Translations under genes and position numbers: made by a program
Shown here: positions 12,811 to 20,177 of the stretch, piece after piece
How the letters are laid out: each line of letters starts with the position of its first letter
Numbering within the stretch: the stretch's first letter is position 1
Notes under the pieces: model-generated
What the model was told of the DNA's origin: nothing
Databases searched by the model: none
The model's input: only the letters and a program-made list of their open reading frames with translations
Source: Myxococcales bacterium
GTDB taxonomy: Bacteria; Myxococcota_A; Polyangia; Polyangiales; Polyangiaceae
Assembly: GCA_016720545.1 (NCBI GenBank)
Contig: JADKKK010000013.1
Span: 124,001-188,000, forward strand
DNA: 64,000 nt
Direction of reading: 5' to 3'

Positions 12811-13612
12811 ATGTCCCCTATGACGATCGAACCTCTGCGTCGGGACGACCCTGGTCACTCAGGGAAGTCCACTCGTCCGGACGTGAAGTACGTCCGCCCG
12901 ATCCGGCCGCTGCACTTCCCTGCCAGCGATCCGGAGTGGGACATGGGCCAGAGTCATCGACACCTGCGGCTGTGCGAGGTGCTGTATCAGCTGCTGTGCG
13001 GGGTGCTCCCCGGCGAGCACGCGGCGGTCGGGGCAGACCAGTTCGTCTATTCGATCCGCAAGACCCACGTCGAAAGTGCGCGCCGGACGCGTTCGTGAAG
13101 CTCGGCGTGCCCGCGCAGGCGATCACCTCGTGGAAGACCTGGGAGAGGGGCGCCCCGGACCTCTGCGTGGAGATCCTGAGCCCGTCGGACACCGAAGAGA
13201 AGCAGACGCTCCAGGAGAAGCTCGAGCGGTTCGGGGCCATGGGAGTGCTCGAGGTGGTGGTGTTCGACGCGGACGCGCCGGTCGCCGCGCGCATTCGTGC
13301 GTGGGAGTCGGTGAAGGGGACCTCGTGGAGCGCGTCGTGGAGAAGGAGAGCACCTTCAGCGTCGTGCTTCGCAAGTGGTTCGTGGTCGCGCCGTACCTGG
13401 CCGAGGGTCTCCCCGCGATCTTCCGGCTCGAGGCGGCCCTCCGCCTCGCCGACGACGAGCACGGGACGAGCCTCGTGCCCACTCCGGACGAGCGCCGCCT
13501 CGCCGATGAGACCGCCCGCGCCGACGCCGAGGCCGCCCGCGCAGCCGCCGAGGCCGCCCGCGCCGACGCCGCGGAGGCCGAGCTCGCGAGGCTCCGCGGG
13601 CGGCGAGGGTGA
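12811..13612 (+). pseudogene. Uma2 endonuclease, copy 3 (two one-base frameshifts)
   Basis: Two one-base losses relative to copy 1: three T reduced to two in the QFVYFDP segment (~13050), and five G reduced to four in the VKGDLVE segment (~13317). Between them the nuclease core reads normally in the second frame. Its C-terminal repeat is a variant (ADAEAAR followed by AAAEAAR), and DDHR of copies 1-2 is DERR here, so it has begun to diverge from copy 2. Confidence 0.78.
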
Positions 13613-13761
13613 CGACCTCGGGCTGACCGGCCGTCCCCGGACACCGGTGTGGCGGCCGTGACGAGGGCTCGGGGCGGGCTGACCGAGAAACTTCGCGCCC
13701 TGGGGCCCGGCACACGCCCTGCAAGCCGCACCCCATGCAGCCCGCGGCGAGGTGGCCTACC

Positions 13762-14444
13762 ATGTCCCCTATGACGATCGAACCTCTTCCCTGCCAGCGA
13801 TCCGGAGTGGGACATGGGCCAGAGTCATCGACACCTGCGGCTGTGCGAGGTGCTGTATCAGCTGCTGTGCGGGGTGCTCCCCGGCGAGCACGCGGCGGTC
13901 GGGGCGGACCAGTTCGTCTATTTCGACCCGCAAGACCCACGTCGAAAGTGCGCGCCGGACGCGTTCGTGAAGCTCGGCGTGCCCGCGCAGGCGATCACCT
14001 CGTGGAAGACCTGGGAGAGGGGCGCCCCGGATCTCTGCGTGGAGATCCTGAGCCCGTCGGACACCGAAGAGAAGCAGACGCTCCAGGAGAAGCTCGAGCG
14101 GTTCGGGGCCATGGGAGTGCTCGAGGTGGTGGTGTTCGACGCGGACGCGCCGGTCGGCGCGCGCATTCGCGCGTGGGAGTCGGTGAAGGGGGACCTCGTG
14201 GAGCGCGTCGTGGGAGAAGGAGAGCACCTTCAGCGTCGTGCTTCGCAAGTGGTTCGTGGTCGCGCCGTACCTGGCCGAGGGTCTCCCCGCGATCTTCCGG
14301 CTCGAGGCGGCCCTGCGCCTCGCCGACGACGAGGACGGGACGAGCCTCGTGCCCACTCCCGACGAGCGCCGCCTCGCCGCGGAGAGGTCGAGGGCCGACG
14401 CCGCGGAGGCCGAGCTCGCAAGGCTCCGCGAGCGGCTGCGGTGA
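13762..14444 (+). pseudogene. Uma2 endonuclease, copy 4 (80-bp deletion and one-base insertion)
   Basis: Relative to copy 1, 80 bp are missing immediately after the first ~25 coding bases, removing about residues 9-35 and shifting the frame. Translation could restart at the in-frame ATG at 13814 (MGQSHRHLRL). An extra G at about 14213 (VVGEGE instead of VVEKES) then shifts the frame again, and the original C-terminus ends at 14444. The catalytic core lies between the two lesions. The tail is shortened to AERSRADAAEAELARLRERLR-like sequence. Confidence 0.75.
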
Positions 14445-14568
14445 CCCCGCGCCCGCACGGTTTCGCCCGCCCCGACGGTCGCCCCGTGACGTGAGAGGCC
14501 TCGCTCGCCGAGGAGCCCGCAGGCGCAGCGAGCAGCGCCCCCGAGGCTGATGTACCCTCGGCCCCCTC

Positions 14569-17500
14569 ATGGCCGAACCCCTCGCGCGCTTTCACGAAAC
14601 CTGGCTCGGGCTCGCCCAACCCTACGAGGGCCTCGTCGTCTCGATCCCCGTCTTGGTGGACGCGCAGCTCGGCGCCGCGAGCGACGCCTCGGCCTACGAG
14701 GCCTTTCGCGCCCTCGCGGGGCTCGAGGGGAAGACCGAGCGGCGCGTGGTGCGCGATCTCCCGCGGTTCTACCGCGAGGTGCTCGGGTTCTCCGCCGACA
14801 TGTTCGCCGCGCCCGCCGAGTCGCACGCGCTCTACGTCGCCGAGGGGCCCGAGACGCTGCGTCCCTCGTGGGTGCTCACGCCGCGCGACGCAAACGCGGC
14901 GAGTGTGCCTGAGGCGTTCGGGATGGAGCTCGGGCCCGAGGTGTCGCTCGACAAACCCGACGCCACGGCCGCGTGGGTCTATCCGCCCACGGCCAAGCTC
15001 GAGAGGCTCCTCCGCCACGCGAAGGTGCCACTCGGCCTGCTCACGAACGGGCGCGAGCTGCGCCTCGTGTACGCCCCCGAGGGCGAGTCCGCCGGGCACG
15101 TCACCTTTCGGTTCGACGACGCCGCGAAGGTCGACGGGAAGCCCCTGTTCGACGCGATGCGCGCGCTCGTGTCGGCGCGGAGCTTCTACGGGGCCCGCGC
15201 GGGTGCCTCGCTCCGCGAGCTCTGCGAGGCGAGCCGCTCGCGTCAGCTCGACGTCACCCAGGCGCTCGCGAAGCAGGTGCTCGACGCGCTGGAGGTCCTG
15301 GTGCACGGCTTCGGCAAGGCCGAGGAGCGCGACAAGCTCGGAGCGCTCCAGATCGCCCGCGAAGAGGGCACGCTCACGCGCGGGTTGCTCACGCTCTTGC
15401 TACGGCTCGTGTTCCTTCTTTATGCCGAAGATCGTGGGCTGTTGCCCACCGACCACCCGCTGTTCGACGGGATGTACAGCTTGTTCGGGATGTTCGCGCG
15501 GCTCACGGCGGACCGGCAGGCTTTTCCGGACTCGATGGGGCACAGGTTCGGGGCTTATGGGGAGCTCGTGGCGCTCTTTCGAGCCGTGTATTTCGGGGTG
15601 AACGTGCCGTACGGTGAGCGCGAGCCGCTGCTCATGCCTCCGCGCAAGGGCGAGCTGTTCGAGCCGGAGCGGTATCCCTTCCTCGAGGGGTGGCTCGCGG
15701 GGGGCGCGCCCACCGACGAAGAGGCGCGGGCCGAGGCGCGCGTGCCCACTGTGGACGACGGGACGATCTTGGGCGTGCTCGAGCGGCTCATCGTGTTCGA
15801 GGGGCAGCGGCTCTCGTACGCCACGCTCGACGTGGAGCAGATCGGGAGCGTGTACGAGGGGCTCATGGGGTTCGACGTGCACGTGGCCGAGGCGCCCAGC
15901 GTGCGCATCGGGCCCTCGCGCGCGTGGGTGTCGGCGGAGGCGCTCGCCGAGCTCCCTGCGCGCGAGCGTGCGCGGTTTCTTCAAGACGAGACCGGCCTCG
16001 CCAAGGCGCAGGCGGCGAAGCTCGCGGAGGCGTTTTCTGCGGCGATCGAGGCCCTCACCCCCAGCCCCTCTCCCACCAGGGGAGAGGGGAGCCAGAAGGA
16101 GAGTGGGCTCGAGGTGCTGGCGGCGGCGCGGGTGAAGGGCACCGAGGTCGCGCTCCCGGGGACTCTCCTGCTCCAGCCGGGGCCCGAGCGTCGACGCACG
16201 AGCTCGCACTACACGCCCCGCTCGCTCTCGGCCCCCATCGTCCGCCGCACCCTGGAGCCCCTGCTGCGCGTGCTGGGCGAGAACCCCACAGCGGAGCAGC
16301 TCCTGTCGCTCAAGGTGTGCGATCCCGCGATGGGCTCCGGCGCCTTCCTGGTCGAGGCCTGCCGCGTGCTAGGCGCCGAAGTCGAAGCCGCGTGGCGCAG
16401 GCAGGAAACCGCAGATTCAACAGGGGGCCCACTTAGGGGGAGTGTGAGGGGGAACGCCTCACAACCCGACGTATCGAGCCGGATCGAAGTGGGTGACCTG
16501 ACCCTCGAGGCGAGGAGACGCGTCGCCGAGACATGCCTCTACGGAGTCGACAAAAACCCTGACGCCGTCATCCTCGCAAAGCTCTCCCTCTGGCTGGTGA
16601 CCCTCGCCAAGGACAAACCCTTCTCCTTCCTGGACCACGCCCTAAAGAGCGGCGACTCCCTGGTGGGCCTGTCCCTCGCGCAAATCGAGGCCTTCACCTA
16701 CGCGCCCGTCACCGCCCCCGCGGAAACCGCGAGCAAGCCCGTCAACGCCAAGGCCAAACGAGCCAAGCACGACCCCCTCCCGGGCCAACTGACCCTGTTC
16801 ACCAGCCTCATCGAGGGAGAGCTCCGAGAGGCCATCTCGCTAAGGCACCGCCTAGAAAAACTGGCAGAGCTGTCGACCCCCGACGCCGTCGCCGAGAAGG
16901 CCTGGCTCGCCCAGGACTCGGACGACGCCCTCCGGCGCGTGAAGCGCATCGCCGACGTCATCGTGGGGGCCTTCTTCGCCCACGGGAAAGACAAGGACCG
17001 GCTCGCCGAGCTCCAGCGTCGCAAAGACCGCGTGGACCACTGGCTCGCCACGCGCGACATCGAGCCCCCCGCCGAGATCGTGGAGTGGCAGCGCGCCCTG
17101 CACGAGAAGGTGAACGTGTTCCACTGGCCGCTCGAGTTCCCCGAGGTGTTCTGGCCCGGCAGGCCGGACCCGCTGGACGGAGGAAAGACCGAGGAGCCCG
17201 CGTGTTTCGACGCCTTTGTGGGGAACCCGCCGTTTGCGGGGAAGAACGGCATCGCGGCGATGGGGGGCCAAGGTCTCGTCGATTGGCTTCCTACTGTGCA
17301 CCCCGGTGCGCACGGGAACGCGGACTACAGCGCCCACTTCTTTCGCCGCGCCGACACGCTGCTTGGCCAACATGGCACGATCGGGCTCATCGCGACGAAC
17401 ACGATCGCGCAGGGCGACACGCGGGCGACCGGGCTTCAGGCGTTGGTGGAGTCGGGTGCCGTCATTTATGACGCCAAGCCCAACATGCCGTGGCCTGGGA

Positions 17501-17820
17501 GAGGCCGCGGTGACCGTATCGGCGGCGTGTTTGGCGAGCGGAAGCACCACCGTGGGCGATGGCGCCGACTTGCGGCCTCGGGGTCGGCGTTCAAGATCAA
17601 CTCGCAGCTACCCGCAACCGGCGATCGAGGATCCCGTCGCCCTGGCGGCAACGCGGCCGAGCGTTCCAAGGCGCGGTGGTCCGCGGGAAGGGTTTCTCCT
17701 CACGCCCGGGGAGCGCGACGCACTGTGACTCGGGATCCAGGAATGCGCGAGCGAACTCGACTACCTCGGCGGCGAAGACGTGAACACGAGCCCCACGGAG
17801 TCCGCCACACCGCTGGGTGA
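14569..17820 (+). CDS. drmMI: DISARM class 1 adenine-specific DNA methylase DrmMI, main part
   Basis: Together with 17817-18638 this encodes one ~1350-residue N6-adenine methylase of the Eco57I/PglX type that marks host DNA in class 1 DISARM. Visible: N-terminal helical domain, AdoMet motif I DPAMGSGAFLVEACR (~584), motif IV FVGNPPFAGKNG (~886), and the start of the target-recognition region (TIGLIATNTIAQGDTRATGL). From about 17495, after NMPWPG, the frame is lost: family-like fragments continue in alternating frames (EAAVTVSAACL, then FQGAVVRGKGF, then LLTPGERDAL, then YLGGEDVNTSPT). That needs several indels within ~330 bp. The last ~105 residues of this frame are therefore not authentic. 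A REP-like palindrome is embedded in frame at 16054-16091. Confidence 0.88.
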   Translation: MAEPLARFHETWLGLAQPYEGLVVSIPVLVDAQLGAASDASAYEAFRALAGLEGKTERRVVRDLPRFYREVLGFSADMFAAPAESHALYVAEGPETLRPSWVLTPRDANAASVPEAFGMELGPEVSLDKPDATAAWVYPPTAKLERLLRHAKVPLGLLTNGRELRLVYAPEGESAGHVTFRFDDAAKVDGKPLFDAMRALVSARSFYGARAGASLRELCEASRSRQLDVTQALAKQVLDALEVLVHGFGKAEERDKLGALQIAREEGTLTRGLLTLLLRLVFLLYAEDRGLLPTDHPLFDGMYSLFGMFARLTADRQAFPDSMGHRFGAYGELVALFRAVYFGVNVPYGEREPLLMPPRKGELFEPERYPFLEGWLAGGAPTDEEARAEARVPTVDDGTILGVLERLIVFEGQRLSYATLDVEQIGSVYEGLMGFDVHVAEAPSVRIGPSRAWVSAEALAELPARERARFLQDETGLAKAQAAKLAEAFSAAIEALTPSPSPTRGEGSQKESGLEVLAAARVKGTEVALPGTLLLQPGPERRRTSSHYTPRSLSAPIVRRTLEPLLRVLGENPTAEQLLSLKVCDPAMGSGAFLVEACRVLGAEVEAAWRRQETADSTGGPLRGSVRGNASQPDVSSRIEVGDLTLEARRRVAETCLYGVDKNPDAVILAKLSLWLVTLAKDKPFSFLDHALKSGDSLVGLSLAQIEAFTYAPVTAPAETASKPVNAKAKRAKHDPLPGQLTLFTSLIEGELREAISLRHRLEKLAELSTPDAVAEKAWLAQDSDDALRRVKRIADVIVGAFFAHGKDKDRLAELQRRKDRVDHWLATRDIEPPAEIVEWQRALHEKVNVFHWPLEFPEVFWPGRPDPLDGGKTEEPACFDAFVGNPPFAGKNGIAAMGGQGLVDWLPTVHPGAHGNADYSAHFFRRADTLLGQHGTIGLIATNTIAQGDTRATGLQALVESGAVIYDAKPNMPWPGRGRGDRIGGVFGERKHHRGRWRRLAASGSAFKINSQLPATGDRGSRRPGGNAAERSKARWSAGRVSPHARGARRTVTRDPGMRERTRLPRRRRREHEPHGVRHTAG
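16054..16091 (+). repeat. REP-like palindrome inside drmMI
   Basis: CCCCTCTCCC and GGGAGAGGGG form a 10-bp perfect stem around a five-base loop (arms 16065-16074 and 16080-16089), preceded by CTCACCCCCAG. This is the familiar element that reads as TPSPSPTRGEG in protein. It is inserted in frame between EAL and QKES, so drmMI tolerates it as a surface linker. Confidence 0.75.
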
Positions 17821-18638
17821 TCGCCTTCGGCAGCATGACGCTCGAAGAGGCGGAGGCGTGGCCCGACCTCCTCGCCATTGTCCGCGAGAAGGTGAAGCCC
17901 GAGCGCGACAAGAACAACCGCGAAGTGCGGCGCAAGTACTGGTGGCGCTTCGGCGAGACGGCGCCCGCGCTGCACGCCGCCATCGCCCCCCTCAAGCGTT
18001 GCCTCGTCACCTCCCAGGTCTCCAAACACCTCCTCTTCTCCTACCAGCCCACCGACCGCATCTTCTCGCACGCGCTCTACGTCTTCCCCCTCGAGCCCTA
18101 CACGTCCTTCGCGGTGCTCCAGTCGCGCATCCACGAGCCCTGGGCGCGGCTCTTGTCGTCGTCCATGAAGACCGACTTGCGCTACTCGGCCTCGGACTGC
18201 TTCGCGACCTTCCCGTTCCCCCGCCCGGATCCGCGCACGATCCTCCCCGCGGTGGAGGCCGCCGGCGAGGCCTTCTACGCGGCGCGTGCGGAGTACATGC
18301 TTCGCGAGAACGTGGGGCTCACCGTGACGTACAATCGCCTCAAGGACCCCGCGAACGACACCCCCGAGGTGGCCCGGCTGCGGGCGCTCACCGAGGCCAT
18401 GGACCGCGCCGTGCTCGAGGCCTACGGGTGGGGCGAGCTGGATGTGCCGCCGTACTGCGCGGGCGCCGGCGCCGCGACGGCCGACGAGGACCGCGAGGCG
18501 CAGAGAGCCTTCGCCGACGCCGTGGTGGAGCGGCTCTACGCGCTGAACGCGGAGCGGGCGAAAGAAGAGGCGCGGGGGGTGGGCAAGAAGGAAAGCAAGA
18601 CCAAGAGGGCGGGCAGCGCGAAGAGGCGCGAGGAATGA
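17817..18638 (+). CDS. drmMI: DrmMI C-terminal part (frameshifted continuation)
   Basis: 273 residues in a different frame from the upstream part, opening with a GTG that overlaps the TGA of that part; this is likely coincidental. The sequence is the well-conserved C-terminal region of large Eco57I-like methylases: MTLEEAEAWPDLLAIVREKV, then KNNREVRRKYWWRFGE, CLVTSQVSKHLLFSYQP, FPLEPYTSFAVLQSRIHEPW and YSASDCFATFPFP. It ends in a Lys/Arg-rich tail. On its own it lacks the AdoMet and catalytic motifs, so the two parts are one gene disrupted by mutation or by sequence errors. Confidence 0.85.
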   Translation: MIAFGSMTLEEAEAWPDLLAIVREKVKPERDKNNREVRRKYWWRFGETAPALHAAIAPLKRCLVTSQVSKHLLFSYQPTDRIFSHALYVFPLEPYTSFAVLQSRIHEPWARLLSSSMKTDLRYSASDCFATFPFPRPDPRTILPAVEAAGEAFYAARAEYMLRENVGLTVTYNRLKDPANDTPEVARLRALTEAMDRAVLEAYGWGELDVPPYCAGAGAATADEDREAQRAFADAVVERLYALNAERAKEEARGVGKKESKTKRAGSAKRREE

Positions 18639-18783
18639 AGCCGGGAGGGAGCGAGGGCGGGCGCGGACGTGGGAAGCGTGGGCGAGCCGAAGGCGAGGGT
18701 GGCCTTTGAACCGACGGGGGAAGGCGCCGACATGTCCCAGCCCAGAGCCACGGCGTTGGCTCTTTGACGAAGGAGGATCCCTC

Positions 18784-19311
18784 GTGGTCCTCGCCCAGCC
18801 TGCGTTCCACTGCGTGAAGGCCGCCTCGCTGGCCTGGGAGGCGGAGCGTCGCGCCTCCGACACACACGGCTGGCCCTGGGAGGGCGTGCTGCGGAACAAG
18901 GAGCACTGCGTCTATTCGCTCGAAGAGGAGGATGAGGAGGACGAGGACGAGGCGCGCGTGCCAAGGATCCGAGCGCTCTTCGCAGCGCGCCCGAAGCTCC
19001 TTACCCTCGAGGCGGGGCCTACCCTTCGCCTTGACTACTTCCAAATCGATCCCGGCGAGCGCGGTGGCACCCTCGGAACATTCGCGTTCTCAGCCTTCGC
19101 GCGGTTCTGCCTCGACCGTGGAGCCGAAGCTCTCGTGCTTGGCTCGCTGCCCGCCGAGAAGGTCGTCCTCTGGTACGAGAAACGCGGAGGGGCTCGAGGG
19201 GAACCCGCGGATTGGAAGCCGGCAAAGAACCTCGTCGCCGTTCATTTCTCACATGGTAAGCTCGAAGAGCTAGCGGGGTACGCCGATGGTCTCGAAGAAG
19301 CGAACGCGTGA
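18784..19311 (+). CDS. Uncharacterised protein, possible GNAT-like fold
   Basis: 175 residues from the GTG at 18784, chosen because GGAGG lies seven bases upstream; an in-frame TTG at 18706 has no such site. After an acidic block (EEEDEEDEDE, ~residues 47-56) the second half reads LRLDYFQIDPGERGGTLGTFAFSAFARFCLDRGAEALVLGS...VVLWYEKRGG. This resembles strand 4, the R-G-x-G-x-G/A acetyl-CoA loop and the terminal Y-x-K-x-G motif of GNAT acetyltransferases, though the loop (ERGGTLG) is imperfect. The family is not recognised with certainty. It lies between drmMI and drmA and overlaps the next ORF, so it is probably co-transcribed with DISARM. Confidence 0.6.
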   Translation: MVLAQPAFHCVKAASLAWEAERRASDTHGWPWEGVLRNKEHCVYSLEEEDEEDEDEARVPRIRALFAARPKLLTLEAGPTLRLDYFQIDPGERGGTLGTFAFSAFARFCLDRGAEALVLGSLPAEKVVLWYEKRGGARGEPADWKPAKNLVAVHFSHGKLEELAGYADGLEEANA

Positions 19312-19540
19312 AGAAGCGATGGCCTGGGCACGGAGTCTGATCGACCCTGGCGAGCCGAGCGTGCTCGCGTGGTTGCCTCTCGAGGCCAGCGAAGGCGAAG
19401 CAGCGGCTCAGGTCCTCGTCGGGGCCCTCTCGTCGAGTCGCGTAAAGGCGGTCGCCGCCCATCTCGACCGCCTCGCAGCACTGCAGCTCCAAGAGCGCGG
19501 ACAGGCCCGTGTGCCTCGTCGCGCCTCGAGCCGTGGCTAG
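19286..19540 (+). CDS. Small uncharacterised ORF in the DISARM locus
   Basis: 84 residues beginning MVSKKRTREEAMAWARSLID, helical with a Leu/Ala-rich second half (VLVGALSSSRVKAVAAHLDRLAALQL). The start overlaps the end of the preceding gene by 26 bases and the stop overlaps the GTG at 19533 by eight bases, a typical operon arrangement. It could also be the N-terminal part of the next gene, separated by a frameshift. No family is recognised. Confidence 0.5.
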   Translation: MVSKKRTREEAMAWARSLIDPGEPSVLAWLPLEASEGEAAAQVLVGALSSSRVKAVAAHLDRLAALQLQERGQARVPRRASSRG

Positions 19541-20111
19541 GCCGCGCACGCTCGCGGCGGCGGCGCTCGCGAAGACGTCTCTGTCCCCGGAGATCCAGGC
19601 AGAGCTTGAGGCCACCCGCGTCGAAATCGAGGGCGCCTACCGCGACTATCTGGTGACCCTGCATCAGACGCTGAAGCTCCAAGCCTCGGCGCTCGACCGC
19701 ATCCAGCACACGCTTGCGCTCCTGGTCGAGCACGCCGCGCCGGAGCTCAGGGGTCGCGTCCCGGGCCTTCGCCTGGCCCAGCCGGGGGAGGCCCCCGACG
19801 TGGCCACGGTGAGCGTGGGTGTCGCCGATCCGATCGGGCAGGGCTACGCCTTGGGACAGAAGGAGCTCGCCGTGGCGCTTCGCTGCACACAGACCGACGT
19901 CTCCAACCTGCTCAAGGCCTTTCCCCTCAAGGGCAACCCCGAGTACGCCGTGATCGTGCGACGAGGAAAGCAACGCGAGATCGTGAACTACCACCCACGT
20001 GCGGTGGAGAGGCTCGTGGCCCTCCTCGAGAGCCCTCCCTCCTCGGGCATGTCGACCGCGGTGAAGAAGGTCATCCAACGGATCCAGAAGCGCAGAGGCC
20101 TGGGGGCGTAG
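19533..20111 (+). CDS. Predicted winged-helix DNA-binding protein in the DISARM locus
   Basis: 192 residues from the GTG at 19533 (a GTG at 19509 gives 200). Residues ~25-75 form a long helical, probably coiled-coil segment (EIQAELEATRVEIEGAYRDY, then TLKLQASALDRIQHTLALLV). The second half has a helix-turn-helix candidate (YALGQKELAVALRCTQTDVS) followed by a wing-like VIVRRGKQREIVNY and a basic tail. This organisation suggests a dimeric DNA-binding protein: a local regulator of DISARM, or one half of a toxin-antitoxin-like pair with the GNAT-like protein at 18784. Both roles are inferred from position only. drmA starts 66 bp downstream. Confidence 0.6.
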   Translation: MARPRTLAAAALAKTSLSPEIQAELEATRVEIEGAYRDYLVTLHQTLKLQASALDRIQHTLALLVEHAAPELRGRVPGLRLAQPGEAPDVATVSVGVADPIGQGYALGQKELAVALRCTQTDVSNLLKAFPLKGNPEYAVIVRRGKQREIVNYHPRAVERLVALLESPPSSGMSTAVKKVIQRIQKRRGLGA

Positions 20112-20177
20112 CCTCCCGTAGCCGCCCTCCAGGCTGCCCTTGCATGCCCCCGAGGGTCGGGCGACCCTGTCGGCGAA

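Larger units (their letters stand above)
10793..14447 (+). repeat. Array of four tandem ~0.93-0.95 kb repeats, each carrying a Uma2 gene
   Basis: Four near-identical head-to-tail units, each with a ~140-bp leader followed by a Uma2-type gene. Start-to-start spacing is 932, 953 and 951 bp. The 21-bp difference is explained by one extra copy of an Ala-Glu-Arg codon block near the 3' end of the gene; the rest is single-base indels. The last unit lacks 80 bp near its 5' end and diverges after its stop codon. The high identity including spacers indicates recent amplification. Confidence 0.92.

Noticed and set aside
10793..14447. Possible CRISPR array because of regular repeats
   Set aside because: Units are ~940 bp and contain whole genes; there are no short repeats with unique spacers.
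17817..17820. GTGA overlap suggesting two coupled genes in drmMI
   Set aside because: The upstream frame is already non-authentic over its last ~100 codons, so the overlap is coincidental; both parts are one methylase.
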